Assembly (NCBI RefSeq): GCF_009831415.1
Contig: NZ_CP043727.1
Location: 2,790,001-2,854,000 of the forward strand
Length of the DNA: 64,000 nt
DNA from: Yersinia canariae
GTDB lineage: Bacteria > Pseudomonadota > Gammaproteobacteria > Enterobacterales > Enterobacteriaceae
Reading direction: 5' to 3'
This document shows, one piece after another, positions 1 to 9,210 of the stretch. Each line of letters starts with the position of its first letter. Position 1 is the first letter of the stretch. The position numbers were made by a program, and so were the translations under genes. The notes below the pieces were generated by a model. The model was not told the origin of the DNA. It was given only the letters and a program-made list of their open reading frames with translations, and did no database searches.

Positions 1-860
1 TTCCCTTGCGCCACCGCACAAGAGTCAAGCATGACATTGCGGTTCATCACCACAGATCCCGTACGCGAGTTAATAATCACCTTGGCGTCACCGGCATCAA
101 TATTCACTGGGATATTCTGAATATCCGCCAGAAAACGAACTTGTGAACTGCCGCCGCGAGGAACTAAAACCTGAATAGTGCGGGCGTCGATGGCTGTCGC
201 CGAACCAAACCCGCGTTGGCGGTTAATGGCATCACTGATCTGCTGCGCGGTAGTAAAGTCTTCGGTATTCAATTGAAGATTAATCACGCCATCGGTACCA
301 AAGGTGGTCGGCAATTCGCGCTCAATAGTTGCGCCACTGCTAATCCGCCCGCCAGTCAACTGGTTGACCTGAACACTGCTGCCACCGGAGGAAGCCCCGG
401 CTCCGCCCACTAATACGTTGCCCTGAGCCAGAGCATAAACCTGATTATCGACCCCTTTTAACGGAGTCATGAGCAATGTGCCACCACGAATACTTTTGGC
501 ATTACCCATTGAGGACACCACCACATCGATGGTTTGCCCCGCGCGGGAAAATGCCGGTAATTTGGCCGTCACCATAACCGCGGCCACGTTTTTGAGCTGC
601 ATATTGGTGCCCGCGGGTACGGTAATCCCCAATTGCGACAACATGTTGCTCAAACTTTGTGTGGTAAACGGCGTCTGCATGGTTTGGTCACCGGAACCAT
701 CCAACCCCACGACCAAGCCATAACCAATTAATGCGTTATCGCGCACTCCCTGAACGGTCACCAAATCGCGGATACGCTCAGCTGACGCCGGTAATGACAT
801 CAGCGTGAACAGCATAATAAGCTGCATGATAAATACGGTGATAAGTGACTGTTTACGCAT
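1..860 (-). CDS. flgI: FlgI, flagellar P-ring protein (C-terminus outside window)
   Basis: The reverse strand reads without interruption from an ATG at 860 to the window edge, giving the first 286 residues. About 80 C-terminal residues of a usual ~370 are missing. It opens with a signal peptide (hydrophobic stretch ending ASA-ERIRDL), as expected for a Sec-exported periplasmic protein. The family landmarks [21 protein letters not shown] and [10 protein letters not shown] follow. FlgI polymerises in the periplasm as the P ring, the bushing around the distal rod in the peptidoglycan, with FlgA as its chaperone. It lies 11 bases downstream of flgH at the end of the visible flgBCDEFGHI operon. 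Truncation is due only to the window boundary. Confidence 0.95.
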   Translation of the reverse strand, partial: MRKQSLITVFIMQLIMLFTLMSLPASAERIRDLVTVQGVRDNALIGYGLVVGLDGSGDQTMQTPFTTQSLSNMLSQLGITVPAGTNMQLKNVAAVMVTAKLPAFSRAGQTIDVVVSSMGNAKSIRGGTLLMTPLKGVDNQVYALAQGNVLVGGAGASSGGSSVQVNQLTGGRISSGATIERELPTTFGTDGVINLQLNTEDFTTAQQISDAINRQRGFGSATAIDARTIQVLVPRGGSSQVRFLADIQNIPVNIDAGDAKVIINSRTGSVVMNRNVMLDSCAVAQG

Positions 861-871
861 TAATGGGCCTC

Positions 872-1585
872 TTAGTATGGCGAAACATTAAGGAAGAACC
901 GCTGCAACCAGCCCATGGTTTGCGCTTCATTGATATAACCGTTACCCACATACTCGATGCGCGCATCAGCAACTTGTGTTGACGTCACTGTATTGCTGCC
1001 GCTGATGGTGCGTGGGTTGACTACCCCAGAGAAACGAATGAATTCAGTCCCCTGATTGATGGCGATTTGCTTCTCGCCCACCACATGTAAGTTGCCGTTC
1101 GCCAGCACGCGGTCAACCGTCACGGTGATGGTGCCACTGAAGGTGTTATTGGCATTCGCCCCACCCTTGCCACCAAAGGTGTTGTCGCCAGAAATATCCA
1201 TGTCGGCGCGGGCATTGCCCAGCAATCCTTCCAGATATCGCGGTGCGGTCGCCACACCAAATTTGCTCGAACCATTACGGCTGGCATTGGCTGAAGAACT
1301 TTTACTGGCGCTGACATTTTCCTGCAAAGTGATGGTCAGTGTGTCACCGACATTACGTGGGCGACGGTCTTCAAATAGCGGCTGATAACCATAGTTCATC
1401 GGCTGGGCAGCTTGGAAAATAGAGCCATTTGGAAGTGGCGCACTGGCCGGTGCCGGCTGTGCAGACGTCGAGCCATCCACCAGTGATTTATGCGGAATAT
1501 ACGCGCAGCCATTGAGTAGCATTGCCGTCAACGGCATGCAGACCCATTTCAATCCACCTGATTTGCGCAGCGGCTTTCTGTCCAT
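872..1585 (-). CDS. flgH: FlgH, flagellar L-ring lipoprotein
   Basis: 237 residues, close to the 232 of E. coli FlgH. The N-terminus is basic, then hydrophobic, and ends in the lipobox LLNGC (Cys about residue 27), so it should be lipidated and sorted to the outer membrane. The core [17 protein letters not shown] and the C-terminal [25 protein letters not shown] are typical of FlgH. It forms the L ring around the rod in the outer membrane. The ATG at 1585 keeps the basic n-region; the RBS before it is weak, and an internal Met about 16 codons later is the only other sensible start. It lies 104 bases after flgG. Confidence 0.95.
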   Translation of the reverse strand: MDRKPLRKSGGLKWVCMPLTAMLLNGCAYIPHKSLVDGSTSAQPAPASAPLPNGSIFQAAQPMNYGYQPLFEDRRPRNVGDTLTITLQENVSASKSSSANASRNGSSKFGVATAPRYLEGLLGNARADMDISGDNTFGGKGGANANNTFSGTITVTVDRVLANGNLHVVGEKQIAINQGTEFIRFSGVVNPRTISGSNTVTSTQVADARIEYVGNGYINEAQTMGWLQRFFLNVSPY

Positions 1586-1689
1586 CTCTGATTATCAGTC
1601 CTGTTACCGGTGAGAGGCTGGCAAGGTCAGCCCCGAATACTCATTATTCTGCTGCTTTCAGGGGGCACAGTTGCCCCCCGAGAGCGGAT

Positions 1690-2472
1690 TTACAGCTGTG
1701 TCAGTTTTTGCAACATCTGGTCGGAAGTTGAAACCGCTTTACTGTTGATTTCATAGGCGCGTTGCGTCTGGATCATGTTGACCAACTCTTCCGCCACATT
1801 GACGTTAGAGGTTTCAACATACCCCTGATACAACAAGCCCGCGCCGTTCAGACCTGGGGTTGAATCATTAGGTGCGCCGGAGCTGGCGGTTTCCTGATAC
1901 AAGTTCTCGCCCACACTTTCCAGACCACTGTTATTGATAAAGGTGGTCAGTGTCAGTTGCCCCACTTGCTGCGTGGCAGTCTGCCCCTGCAAGGTGACAC
2001 TGACTATCCCATCACGGCCCACGGTCATGCTCAGGGCATTGGCGGGAATAGTAATGGCGGGCTGCACTTGGAAGCCACCGGAGGTGACCAACTGACCATT
2101 TTGGTCAACTTGGAAAGAGCCATCGCGGGTATAGGCATTGGTGCCATCAGGCATTTGCACCTGAAAGAACCCTTCACCTTTAATGGCGATATCTTTGGTG
2201 TTATCGGTTTTGGACAGATTGCCCTGGCTGTGTAAACGCTCAGTGGCGACCGGGCGAACACCGGTACCAATCTGTAAACCTGATGGCAATGTCGTCTGCT
2301 CGGAAGATTGTGCTCCCGGTTGACGCATCGTTTGGTATAGCAAATCTTCAAAAACCGCCCGCTGGCGTTTAAAGCCATTGGTGCTGACGTTCGCCAGGTT
2401 GTTGGCGATAACATCCATATTGGTCTGCTGTGCATCCAAACCGGTTTTGGCAATCCATAGTGATCGGATCAT
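1690..2472 (-). CDS. flgG: FlgG, distal rod protein
   Basis: 260 residues, the usual length. The N-terminal rod/hook motif ([20 protein letters not shown], then NVSTNGFKR) and the C-terminal coiled segment ([36 protein letters not shown]) are those of the FlgBCFG axial family. FlgG builds the distal rod that crosses the P and L rings and joins the hook. It is exported by the flagellar type III apparatus and has no signal peptide. It lies 26 bases downstream of flgF, consistent with one transcript. Confidence 0.97.
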   Translation of the reverse strand: MIRSLWIAKTGLDAQQTNMDVIANNLANVSTNGFKRQRAVFEDLLYQTMRQPGAQSSEQTTLPSGLQIGTGVRPVATERLHSQGNLSKTDNTKDIAIKGEGFFQVQMPDGTNAYTRDGSFQVDQNGQLVTSGGFQVQPAITIPANALSMTVGRDGIVSVTLQGQTATQQVGQLTLTTFINNSGLESVGENLYQETASSGAPNDSTPGLNGAGLLYQGYVETSNVNVAEELVNMIQTQRAYEINSKAVSTSDQMLQKLTQL

Positions 2473-2498
2473 CAGTTTATTCCTCTGCGCCTATGCGC

Positions 2499-3254
2499 TT
2501 AGCTCATTGCTAACAGCTGATTAGCGCGCTGTTCATTTTCATCCACACTGTGGATGACTTTCATCTGCATTTCGAAACTGCGGGCATTGGCAATCATGTC
2601 GGTCATGGCCTCAACCGCTTTCACGTTACTGCCCTCAAGCACACCTGGCATAATCTTGATAAGCGGGTCATTCGCCAACTGAGCGCCACGCGCCTGTTGT
2701 GTTGCAGGTGTCAGATGGAATAGCCCATCATCGCCGTGCATCACTTCACCCGCAGTTGCCCTAACCCGCTTAATCTGACCAAGCTGAGCAATGGTATTCG
2801 GTGAGTCACCGGCGTTTAGCGCCGAAATAGTGCCATCCGCAGCAATGGTGACCGCCGCCTGAGGAGGGACTTCAATCGGGCCGTTGTCACCCATTAACGG
2901 GTAACCCTGCACGGTCATTTGCCCATCCGCCGAAACTTGAATATTCCCGTTACGGGTATAGGCCTCAGTACCATCGGGCAGTTGAACTGCCAGATAGCCA
3001 TCCTGCTGCAAGGCGACATCCAACGGACGACCGCTATAGTTCATCGTCCCCTGGCTGATATCTACGCCGGGGGTCGATGCCGTAACCATGGTGCGAGTGG
3101 CCATACTTGGCCCATCAATAGGCACAGCCCGCATCGCCGCCAACTGCGCACGGAAGCCCGGCGTCGAGGCGTTAGCCAGGTTATTAGCGGTAACCGCTTG
3201 CAGTTCGAGAGACTGTCTTGCAGCCCCCATTGCGGTATATATTGCGTGATCCAT
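2499..3254 (-). CDS. flgF: FlgF, proximal rod protein
   Basis: 251 residues. It has the axial-family N-terminus (YTAMGAARQSLELQAVTANN followed by LANASTPGF) and the C-terminal NVKAVEAMTDMIANARSFEMQMKVI segment. FlgF is one of the four rod subunits between the MS ring and the distal rod and is exported by the type III machinery. It starts 21 bases after flgE and is followed by flgG, the standard order. Nothing unusual is seen. Confidence 0.96.
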   Translation of the reverse strand: MDHAIYTAMGAARQSLELQAVTANNLANASTPGFRAQLAAMRAVPIDGPSMATRTMVTASTPGVDISQGTMNYSGRPLDVALQQDGYLAVQLPDGTEAYTRNGNIQVSADGQMTVQGYPLMGDNGPIEVPPQAAVTIAADGTISALNAGDSPNTIAQLGQIKRVRATAGEVMHGDDGLFHLTPATQQARGAQLANDPLIKIMPGVLEGSNVKAVEAMTDMIANARSFEMQMKVIHSVDENEQRANQLLAMS

Positions 3255-3275
3255 GAGCGAGTCCCGTCAGTTCGA

Positions 3276-4589
3276 TTAACGCAGGTTAACCAGAGTTTGT
3301 AAGATCTGATCCTGGGTTTTGATGGTCTGCGCGTTAGACTGATAGTTACGCTGCGCCACAATCATGTTCACCAGTTCTTTACTCAAATCCACGTTAGAGG
3401 ATTCCAGTGCGCCACTGGTCAATGTACCAAAACCACCGCTGCCCGCAGTCCCGAGGATCGGGTTACCGGATGCGAGTGTTTCTTTCCACACGTTATCGCC
3501 TTCAGATGACAAACCTTCAGGGTTGGCAAAGTTAACCATCACAATTTGGCCCAGCAATTGGGTCTGCTGGTTGGAGTAGGTTCCGACGACAGAGCCATTA
3601 TTGTTGATTTGGAAGCCCGTGAATTCACCTGCTGCATAGCCTGTTTGATTCTGTGTGGTGATACTATCGGTCCCAGTATTTTGTTGCTTGCTACCCGCTA
3701 CATTCAGGGCGAAGGTTTGTGCCGGAGCACCATTCACCACACCCATTGGGATAGTCAGTGTAAAAGGCATTGCTGTTGGAGTATCCACTGGCGTAGTGGC
3801 TGGCGGTGTTATCACCGGGTAAGTGGTTTCAACCAAAGCACCATTGGTATCAAAACGCATCGAACCACGTTTCTCAGCAATTTGGGCTGGGTTAGCGCTG
3901 CTATCGCGCGTGTAAACATCCCAAGAGTTACCATTAACAGGGTCCTCAGAGCGCTTAACATAGAACACGTTGATTTCATGGCGGTTACCCAAGCTATCAA
4001 AAGTGGTCATGTTATTCACGAAGCTGTAAGTATCTGGCTTATCGGGATCGAAAGTCGGCGTTACAACACCGGTACTGCTCGTGGTGGTGGCAGGAATGAT
4101 ATCGTGGGTCGAGGTCAGGTTAGCCACCATATTACCGGAGGTGGTTGCTTTGGCTGGGATCATGTCCTGCGGGATAGACAAGGCAACTGGGTTAGCCCCT
4201 TGCTGTACCGTAGGAGGCGTACCTGTTGCCGGGTAGCCGGTCAGGTTCAGGCCCTGCATGTTAACGATATTACGGTTCTCATCCAGCTTAAACTGACCAT
4301 TACGCGCAAAATAGATACCGCCGCTGCTGTCTTGCATACGGAAGAAACCGTTCTGGCTGATAGCCAAGTCCAGACGACGGTTAGTGGTTGTCGCTGTGCC
4401 GTCGTTGAAGTCCTGAGTAATCCCGGCAACCTTAACGCCCATACCAGTCTGAGAGCCTGCGAACATATCGGCAAAAGAAACTGAACCGGCTTTGAAACCT
4501 GAAGTCGCCGAGTTGGCGATATTGTTACCGATTACATCCAGATTACTGGACGCTGCGTTCAAACCGCTGACTGCTTGAGAAAAGCCCAT
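3276..4589 (-). CDS. flgE: FlgE, flagellar hook protein
   Basis: 437 residues against about 402 in E. coli. The extra length lies in the surface-exposed middle domain, which is rich in Thr, Pro and Ser. The conserved ends are intact: MGFSQAVSGLNAASSNLDVI at the start and the coiled ESSNVDLSKELVNMIVAQRNYQSNAQTIKTQDQIL end. FlgE polymerises into the hook, the universal joint between rod and filament, under the FlgD cap. It lies 142 bases after flgD. Variation in the outer domain is normal for hook proteins. Confidence 0.97.
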   Translation of the reverse strand: MGFSQAVSGLNAASSNLDVIGNNIANSATSGFKAGSVSFADMFAGSQTGMGVKVAGITQDFNDGTATTTNRRLDLAISQNGFFRMQDSSGGIYFARNGQFKLDENRNIVNMQGLNLTGYPATGTPPTVQQGANPVALSIPQDMIPAKATTSGNMVANLTSTHDIIPATTTSSTGVVTPTFDPDKPDTYSFVNNMTTFDSLGNRHEINVFYVKRSEDPVNGNSWDVYTRDSSANPAQIAEKRGSMRFDTNGALVETTYPVITPPATTPVDTPTAMPFTLTIPMGVVNGAPAQTFALNVAGSKQQNTGTDSITTQNQTGYAAGEFTGFQINNNGSVVGTYSNQQTQLLGQIVMVNFANPEGLSSEGDNVWKETLASGNPILGTAGSGGFGTLTSGALESSNVDLSKELVNMIVAQRNYQSNAQTIKTQDQILQTLVNLR

Positions 4590-4731
4590 TTTCTTCTCCG
4601 TTAGATTCGGGGTCCGTGAAAGACCTTAAGCATTGATGACATATCAACCGCTTCTTTAAAAATGATGGTGAGTCAGTCCGACTGATTGGCTCACCGTAAT
4701 GTTTTGCTACTGCTTCAGTCCTATGACCGAC

Positions 4732-5424
4732 TTACAAAATCTGACGGACTTTATCCATCGTGATGGTGCCTGCCAGACCGAGATCCAATTTGGAACCGTC
4801 ACTACCACGCGTAACGCCGTTGACAATGGCATAGCTCAATGGTGTGGCGACGACTGAAGCGCCCCCGTTAGTGGCGGTGATCGCGACGGTATAAGCACCA
4901 TCCGGAGCATTGCCACCGGCCTCCAACGAACCATCCCAGGTAAAGGCATGTACACCCGCCGTCAACCCGCCAATATCAATGGTCCGTACGGCCACACCAT
5001 TGCTGTCGCTGATAGTGGCCGTCACTTTGTCTGCGGCGCGCTCCAGCTCAACACCAAATGGTGTGGTAGTCACAACACCATCTTTGCTGCCTGCCAACAC
5101 ATTGGTCCCTGGAACCATCACGCCACGACCAATCAGGCTGCTGGCTTGCAGGGATTGGCTGCTATCAATCTGACCGGAAATAGATCCCAATGTGGTATTC
5201 AGCTTTTCAATGCCACTCACGGTGTTGATCTGCGCCAATTGCGTGGTCAACTCATTGTTTTGCATTGGGTTGGTCGGGTCCTGATTTTTTAACTGTGCAA
5301 CCAACAACGTCAGGAAACTGTTTTGCAGATCTTGACTGCTACTGCCAGAGGTAGAACTGCTGCTGGTGCCGGTGGTGTTGTTAATCCCGTAATCACTATC
5401 AGTCAGGGAATTGGTAATGGCCAT
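4732..5424 (-). CDS. flgD: FlgD, hook-cap / hook assembly protein
   Basis: 230 residues, matching the usual ~231. The N-terminal part has the signature FLTLLVAQLKNQDPTNPMQN and ELTTQLAQINTVSGIEKLN. The rest is the Ig/tudor-like FlgD domain (AADKVTATISDSNG, VHAFTWDGSLEAGGNAPDGA). FlgD caps the growing hook and is discarded when the hook is finished. The intergenic gap to flgE (142 bases) is longer than others in the operon, but no terminator-like hairpin was seen in it. Confidence 0.96.
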   Translation of the reverse strand: MAITNSLTDSDYGINNTTGTSSSSTSGSSSQDLQNSFLTLLVAQLKNQDPTNPMQNNELTTQLAQINTVSGIEKLNTTLGSISGQIDSSQSLQASSLIGRGVMVPGTNVLAGSKDGVVTTTPFGVELERAADKVTATISDSNGVAVRTIDIGGLTAGVHAFTWDGSLEAGGNAPDGAYTVAITATNGGASVVATPLSYAIVNGVTRGSDGSKLDLGLAGTITMDKVRQIL

Positions 5425-5439
5425 TTATGCAGCCTCCTG

Positions 5440-5844
5440 TTATTGACCCAGTGTCAGTGTCTTAAGCATCAGAGATTTAGTCGTATTCAACACTTCAACG
5501 TTGGCCTGATAGCTGCGCGAAGCTGAAATGGTGTTCACCATTTCGCCGGTGACATCAACATTCGGCATCCGAACATAACCCTTGGCATCAGCCAGTGGGT
5601 TACCGGGTTGAAAGACCAAACGATCCGGTGCGGGATCATCAACTATCTGGGCAACACGCACACCGCCAGTTTCTTGCCCCGGCTGAGCCGCAACCTGAAA
5701 CACCACTTGTTTGGCACGATAGGGTTGACCATCCGGCCCCGTCACGCTGTCGGCATTCGCCATGTTACTGGCGCTGACATTCATCCGCTGCGATTGGGCT
5801 GATAATGCTGAACCAGCAATATCAAAAATATTCAGTAAAGACAT
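5440..5844 (-). CDS. flgC: FlgC, proximal rod protein
   Basis: 134 residues, the normal length. The start [20 protein letters not shown] with [13 protein letters not shown], and the end [40 protein letters not shown], are diagnostic for FlgC. It is a proximal rod subunit exported by the flagellar type III system. It is separated from flgB by 5 bases and from flgD by 15 bases, so translation is probably coupled. Confidence 0.96.
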   Translation of the reverse strand: MSLLNIFDIAGSALSAQSQRMNVSASNMANADSVTGPDGQPYRAKQVVFQVAAQPGQETGGVRVAQIVDDPAPDRLVFQPGNPLADAKGYVRMPNVDVTGEMVNTISASRSYQANVEVLNTTKSLMLKTLTLGQ

Positions 5845-5849
5845 ACGTC

Positions 5850-6263
5850 TTATCCTTGTTGTAACACTGACATCATCCCTTTGATTTGGCCGCCAAGAAC
5901 GGTCAAATCGGTCTGATATTTCAGGCTGTTATCGGCAAAATTCGTACGTTCACGATCCATATCCACGGTATTGCCATCCATGGATGGCTGGTCTGGGACA
6001 CGGAATAGCAGATCAAGATCAGGTGGGGCAACGGTACTTGCCGGGATATGACGGGCTGACGTTAAACTGAGCGACACCCCTGTACCACTGGCACGTCCTT
6101 GCTCCATCACTTTTTTCAGTTGACTGGAGAAATCAATATCACGTGCCTGAAAGCCGGGTGTATCCGCATTTGCAATATTGGACGACAGGATCTCCTGCCG
6201 TTGAGCGCGCAAATTAAGCGCCTCTTGTTGGAAACGCAGAGCACCGTCCAGTTTATCGAGCAT
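5850..6263 (-). CDS. flgB: FlgB, proximal rod protein
   Basis: 137 residues. It has the FlgB start [20 protein letters not shown], the segment [18 protein letters not shown], and [17 protein letters not shown] near the end. It is the most proximal rod subunit and the first gene of the flgB-I operon. The divergent flgA begins about 200 bases away, so the operon promoter (class 2, FlhDC-dependent in relatives) should lie in 6264-6468; I did not identify the site itself. Confidence 0.96.
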   Translation of the reverse strand: MLDKLDGALRFQQEALNLRAQRQEILSSNIANADTPGFQARDIDFSSQLKKVMEQGRASGTGVSLSLTSARHIPASTVAPPDLDLLFRVPDQPSMDGNTVDMDRERTNFADNSLKYQTDLTVLGGQIKGMMSVLQQG

Positions 6264-6468
6264 AGTCCCCCCGCAAGGTTAGAATTTGGAGCCGACAGCA
6301 TAAACGCCGTACAGGGAAGCCTATCGTCAGAATAAGAGCAAAATGCGTCGCTATTTGTCCCCTTAACCTCGCCGAGGTACAGGTACACTAGTGCGCAATA
6401 GGGCAGTGATGTGTAAAAAAGCACAATCTGGCTGAATGGATGGATGACAAAGGCGGAGAGAAAAATTG

Positions 6469-7149
6469 ATGGCAATGAAAAGAAATGACGCCGTAACATT
6501 AGCTTTCGGGTTACTGTTTATGAGTCAAGCATTCGCACATCAGGTGATGGCGGCAGACTTATCTGCGCAGGTAAATCAATTCTTCCGTCAGCAATATCCT
6601 GACAAGAGTAGCCAGGTTAACGTCATCATTAAAACTCCGCAGAATCAGTGGCCACAATGCGAGGCACCTGAAATGACGCTGCCAGCAAATGCTCGCCCTT
6701 GGGGCAATATTAGTTTGTCGGTGCGCTGTGATGGTGTGCGGCGTTTTATCCAGACACAAGTACAGGTCAGTGGCCATTATGCTGTGGCCGCGCGTCAACT
6801 GACGGCGGGCGCGAAAATCTTGCCGCAAGATATTGAAATGAAACAAGGTCGACTTGATACCCTGCCCCCTGGCACCCTATTGGAGCCCGGTTTTGCTCAC
6901 GGTGCCGTCAGCTTACGGCAAATCAATGCTGGGCAGCCGCTAACCCGTAATATGTTAAGACGCCTGTGGGTAGTCAAAGCCGGACAAGATGTGCAGGTCT
7001 TAGCTCAGGGTGACGGGTTTAATGTTAATAGTTACGGTAAGGCCATGAATAATGGTGCTATTCAAGATAACGTTCGGGTGCGAATGGCATCGGGTCAAAT
7101 CGTCAGCGGCACAGTGGCCGACGATGGTTCTATCCACATTATGTTATAG
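6469..7149 (+). CDS. flgA: FlgA, P-ring assembly chaperone
   Basis: 226 residues from the ATG at 6469. A purine-rich GGCGGAG about ten bases upstream favours this ATG over the in-frame TTG just before it or the later ATG at 6475. The N-terminus is a signal peptide (hydrophobic stretch ending QVMAA), so the protein is periplasmic. The C-terminal SAF-type domain carries VVKAGQDVQVLAQGDGFNVN and the end VRMASGQIVSGTVADDGSIHI, typical of FlgA. It chaperones FlgI during P-ring formation. It is transcribed away from flgB. Confidence 0.95.
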   Translation: MAMKRNDAVTLAFGLLFMSQAFAHQVMAADLSAQVNQFFRQQYPDKSSQVNVIIKTPQNQWPQCEAPEMTLPANARPWGNISLSVRCDGVRRFIQTQVQVSGHYAVAARQLTAGAKILPQDIEMKQGRLDTLPPGTLLEPGFAHGAVSLRQINAGQPLTRNMLRRLWVVKAGQDVQVLAQGDGFNVNSYGKAMNNGAIQDNVRVRMASGQIVSGTVADDGSIHIML

Positions 7150-7153
7150 TGAT

Positions 7154-7180
7154 TAAAGTTTTTTTAACCTTTGCCGATAA
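7154..7180 (+). promoter_or_regulatory. FliA (sigma-28) promoter of flgMN
   Basis: TAAAGTTT (7154-7161), 11 bases, then GCCGATAA (7173-7180). This is an exact match to the enterobacterial sigma-28 consensus. It starts 5 bases after the flgA stop and gives a leader of about 110 bases before flgM. It explains class 3 expression of the anti-sigma factor gene, in addition to any read-through from flgA. Confidence 0.93.
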
Positions 7181-7297
7181 CTCTAATATGCAGTTATTTG
7201 CGGGTAAAATAGTGACAATCCCCGCCATTCTTTTGCTAAAAGATAAAAGTCTGCGGGTCGATAAACAACAATCCCGCGATAAAGGGAGCAACATAAC

Positions 7298-7597
7298 ATG
7301 AGTATTGATCGCACTCAGCCGCTATTACCGGTAACACAAGTGCAGCCACGGGAAACCAGTGATATTGCACAACAAACGCGTAAACCTTCCACTCAAGCGA
7401 AAACATCAGTGAGTGGTACTGAGGTTAAATTGAGTGATGCGCAGGCAAAACTGATGCAACCGGGCAGCCAGGACATCAATGTAGAACGTGTCGAAACCTT
7501 AAAACAGGCGATTCGCTCAGGTCAACTGACTATGGACACCGGTAAAATTGCCGATGCCTTACTCAAGAATGTCGCGGATGACCTGAAGAATAACTAA
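7298..7597 (+). CDS. flgM: FlgM, anti-sigma-28 factor
   Basis: 99 residues, near the usual 97. It begins [20 protein letters not shown]. The C-terminal half ([10 protein letters not shown], then [20 protein letters not shown] and [10 protein letters not shown]) is the FliA-binding region. FlgM holds FliA inactive until the hook is complete and is then secreted through the basal body. It is preceded by AAAGGGAG as RBS and by the consensus FliA promoter, closing the known feedback loop. flgN follows after 34 bases. Confidence 0.95.
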   Translation: MSIDRTQPLLPVTQVQPRETSDIAQQTRKPSTQAKTSVSGTEVKLSDAQAKLMQPGSQDINVERVETLKQAIRSGQLTMDTGKIADALLKNVADDLKNN

Positions 7598-7631
7598 ACC
7601 CAAGAATAATCGTTAACCGTAAAAAGGATAC

Positions 7632-8075
7632 GTGGTGGTGGAAAGATTACAAACCAATCTGGACCAGCAGCTGGAACTGCTTGAATCCCTCAAAACTGTT
7701 GTAGCGCAAGAACAGCAATTACTGTGCTCCGGTCGGATTCAAGGTATCGTGTTGCAAGGTGTCACTGAACAGAAGAGTTCAATATTGGCGACCTTGGCTT
7801 ATCTGGACCAGACTCGGCTCACCACCGAAAAAGCAAATAATATTGAAGCGCCCTACAGCAGCGTGGATACATTGGCTGTGCGCTGGCAACGTATTTTAGA
7901 ACTTGCCGAAGGGCTGCGATACGGTAATTTGCATAATGGACTGTTGCTGCAACAGCATATTGAGCATAACACTCAAGCACTTGCCGTATTGAATACCCGC
8001 CATGGTCAGTCACTGTATGGGCCAGATGGTCATTCTAAAGGTGCCAGTTTGCTCGGGCGCAAAATTGGTATTTAG
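7632..8075 (+). CDS. flgN: FlgN, export chaperone for FlgK/FlgL
   Basis: 147 residues from a GTG (7632; a second GTG follows directly and could be used instead), with AAAAAGGA just upstream. Mostly helical; the segment ITEQKSS-like VTEQKSSILATLAYLDQTRL resembles E. coli FlgN. It is a cytoplasmic type III chaperone that keeps the hook-filament junction proteins FlgK and FlgL export-competent and is normally co-transcribed with flgM, as here. The similarity is clear though moderate, usual for this fast-evolving family. Confidence 0.9.
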   Translation: MVVERLQTNLDQQLELLESLKTVVAQEQQLLCSGRIQGIVLQGVTEQKSSILATLAYLDQTRLTTEKANNIEAPYSSVDTLAVRWQRILELAEGLRYGNLHNGLLLQQHIEHNTQALAVLNTRHGQSLYGPDGHSKGASLLGRKIGI

Positions 8076-8593
8076 CCCTATTGCGGCGCTGAGAAAAATG
8101 GATACGCCTCTGGCACCGATGTTGCGTGCAATGCGCCGATTGTCATATCCATGGCGACAAAATCTGTATTTTGGCAGATTTGCCTGGTTTTCAGCGAAGC
8201 ACTATCAGAATATACCCATAAATTAGATTTGAACTAATATGTTGCCGCATAGCTCGGGAACATTATATTCTTTGCTGTCACCAATACTGACCCATCCTTG
8301 ATTATCAGCCGCCACGTTGGGCGCATATGATGTACTCTTCAAGAGTCCCCCCGCTGAGTCGAAAAATTAAAAAATACAATAAAATCAATCATAAACAGTA
8401 TAATTTTAATTAAAAATAACAGCCACATACAATTGAAAAATTAAAATATATATAATTATGTTAATAAGCTATTTAAATCATCTAATTAAATTATAATTTA
8501 ATATATTTTTAGCGGTCGCTTTTTATCAAAATAGCTTATGCCGTATTAATAAAATAATCTCGCCTCATTTTTAGCGATACGTTAATCTGGCGT
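8076..8593. other. AT-rich non-coding gap after flgN
   Basis: About 520 bases with no supportable gene. From roughly 8350 to 8560 the sequence is very AT-rich (long A/T runs, scattered TTAAT and AATTA), unlike the flanking flagellar genes. It ends at the hairpin and RBS of the small gene at 8631, so it probably contains that gene's promoter. The base composition suggests H-NS binding or insertion of foreign DNA. No clean terminator for flgMN was found. Confidence 0.6.
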
Positions 8594-8617
8594 AACTAAG
8601 CAAATACTGGCTTAGTT
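8594..8617 (+). promoter_or_regulatory. Hairpin directly before an RBS
   Basis: AACTAAGC (8594-8601) and GCTTAGTT (8610-8617) form a perfect 8-base inverted repeat with an 8-base loop. It ends two bases before the AGGAGG ribosome binding site of the gene at 8631. In the mRNA it would sit against the 30S landing site and could modulate translation. Regulation is inferred from position only. Confidence 0.5.
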
Positions 8618-8630
8618 TAAAGGAGGAAAT

Positions 8631-8774
8631 ATGAAAAAACAGGGTGTATTATTAAGCTTGGTTTTTTGTAGTATTATGGCGATGTCAATGCATTCAATCG
8701 TGCAGGCAAAAGAACTAAACAGCCGGCCGCCTTACCCTATCTGCTATTCCTGCGTATTCCCATGGTGGATTTAA
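8631..8774 (+). CDS. Small secreted peptide, 47 residues, unknown
   Basis: ATG at 8631 follows AGGAGG at 8621-8626, one of the strongest RBSs in the window, and an open frame runs 47 codons to TAA. The protein has a classical signal peptide: MKK, a hydrophobic core (VLLSLVFCSIMAMSM) and a likely signal peptidase site after IVQA. The predicted mature peptide is about 21 residues, starts KELNSR and ends PPYPICYSCVFPWWI. That is a Cys-x-x-Cys pair that could form a disulfide in the periplasm, several prolines and an aromatic tail. I do not recognise a family. It converges on flhE, whose stop codon is 13 bases away, and lies in an AT-rich island in the flagellar locus. Its function is unknown; a signalling, toxic or membrane-active peptide would all fit. 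Confidence 0.65.
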   Translation: MKKQGVLLSLVFCSIMAMSMHSIVQAKELNSRPPYPICYSCVFPWWI

Positions 8775-8787
8775 CGCAATTTTGATG

Positions 8788-9210
8788 TTAGCGATAATTG
8801 ACAATGACTTGATTGCTAATCACTTGCAGCGGTGGGTTGACTCGACCTTTTCCTGCAATAAAGTAGACAAAAATCAGTTGAGTCGCGGCTGACTCTCCTG
8901 CCAGCCCACGACTTTGCCCACTGCCCCCCTCAAGTGGCATGCAGCGGGTTGGAGTACATAACTTTACTTGTAAGCCGTCTGGTGCTGCTGATATCAATTG
9001 GTAGCGCCAGCCTACCGAAACAATCCGTGCGTTTTCTTGAGCTAGGGCAACAGGTGATTGCAGCGGCTTCGACGATATTGCGACGCCTCGTAAACTCTGG
9101 GTAATGCCGATATCATCGGCAACCCACGAGCCAGAAGCAATCGCATTCAGTGGCAATAAGCCGAGTGAAAGTAAACTGCTCAAAATCACGCGGGAAAGTC
9201 GGGTCAGCAT
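8788..9210 (-). CDS. flhE: FlhE, periplasmic flagellar accessory protein
   Basis: 140 residues with a signal peptide (LSRVILSSLLSLGLLPLNAI, cleavage near ASG). The rest is a small beta-rich domain with a conserved Cys pair (KLCTPTRCMPL). FlhE is a non-essential periplasmic protein of enteric flagellar systems, reported to limit proton leak through the export gate. Its ATG overlaps the flhA stop by one base (TAATG), the usual flhBAE order and coupling. Confidence 0.92.
   Translation of the reverse strand: MLTRLSRVILSSLLSLGLLPLNAIASGSWVADDIGITQSLRGVAISSKPLQSPVALAQENARIVSVGWRYQLISAAPDGLQVKLCTPTRCMPLEGGSGQSRGLAGESAATQLIFVYFIAGKGRVNPPLQVISNQVIVNYR

Noticed and set aside
5929..5955. GCCGATAA on the minus strand in flgB
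   Set aside because: No -35 match at 11 bases spacing and it is within coding sequence with no gene to serve.
8002..8226. 74-codon frame overlapping the end of flgN
   Set aside because: Mostly overlaps flgN in another frame and has no RBS.
8215..8350. Weak similarity to the interspersed repeat (ATACCC ... CTTCAAGAG)
   Set aside because: Only scattered matches; not enough to call a copy of the element.
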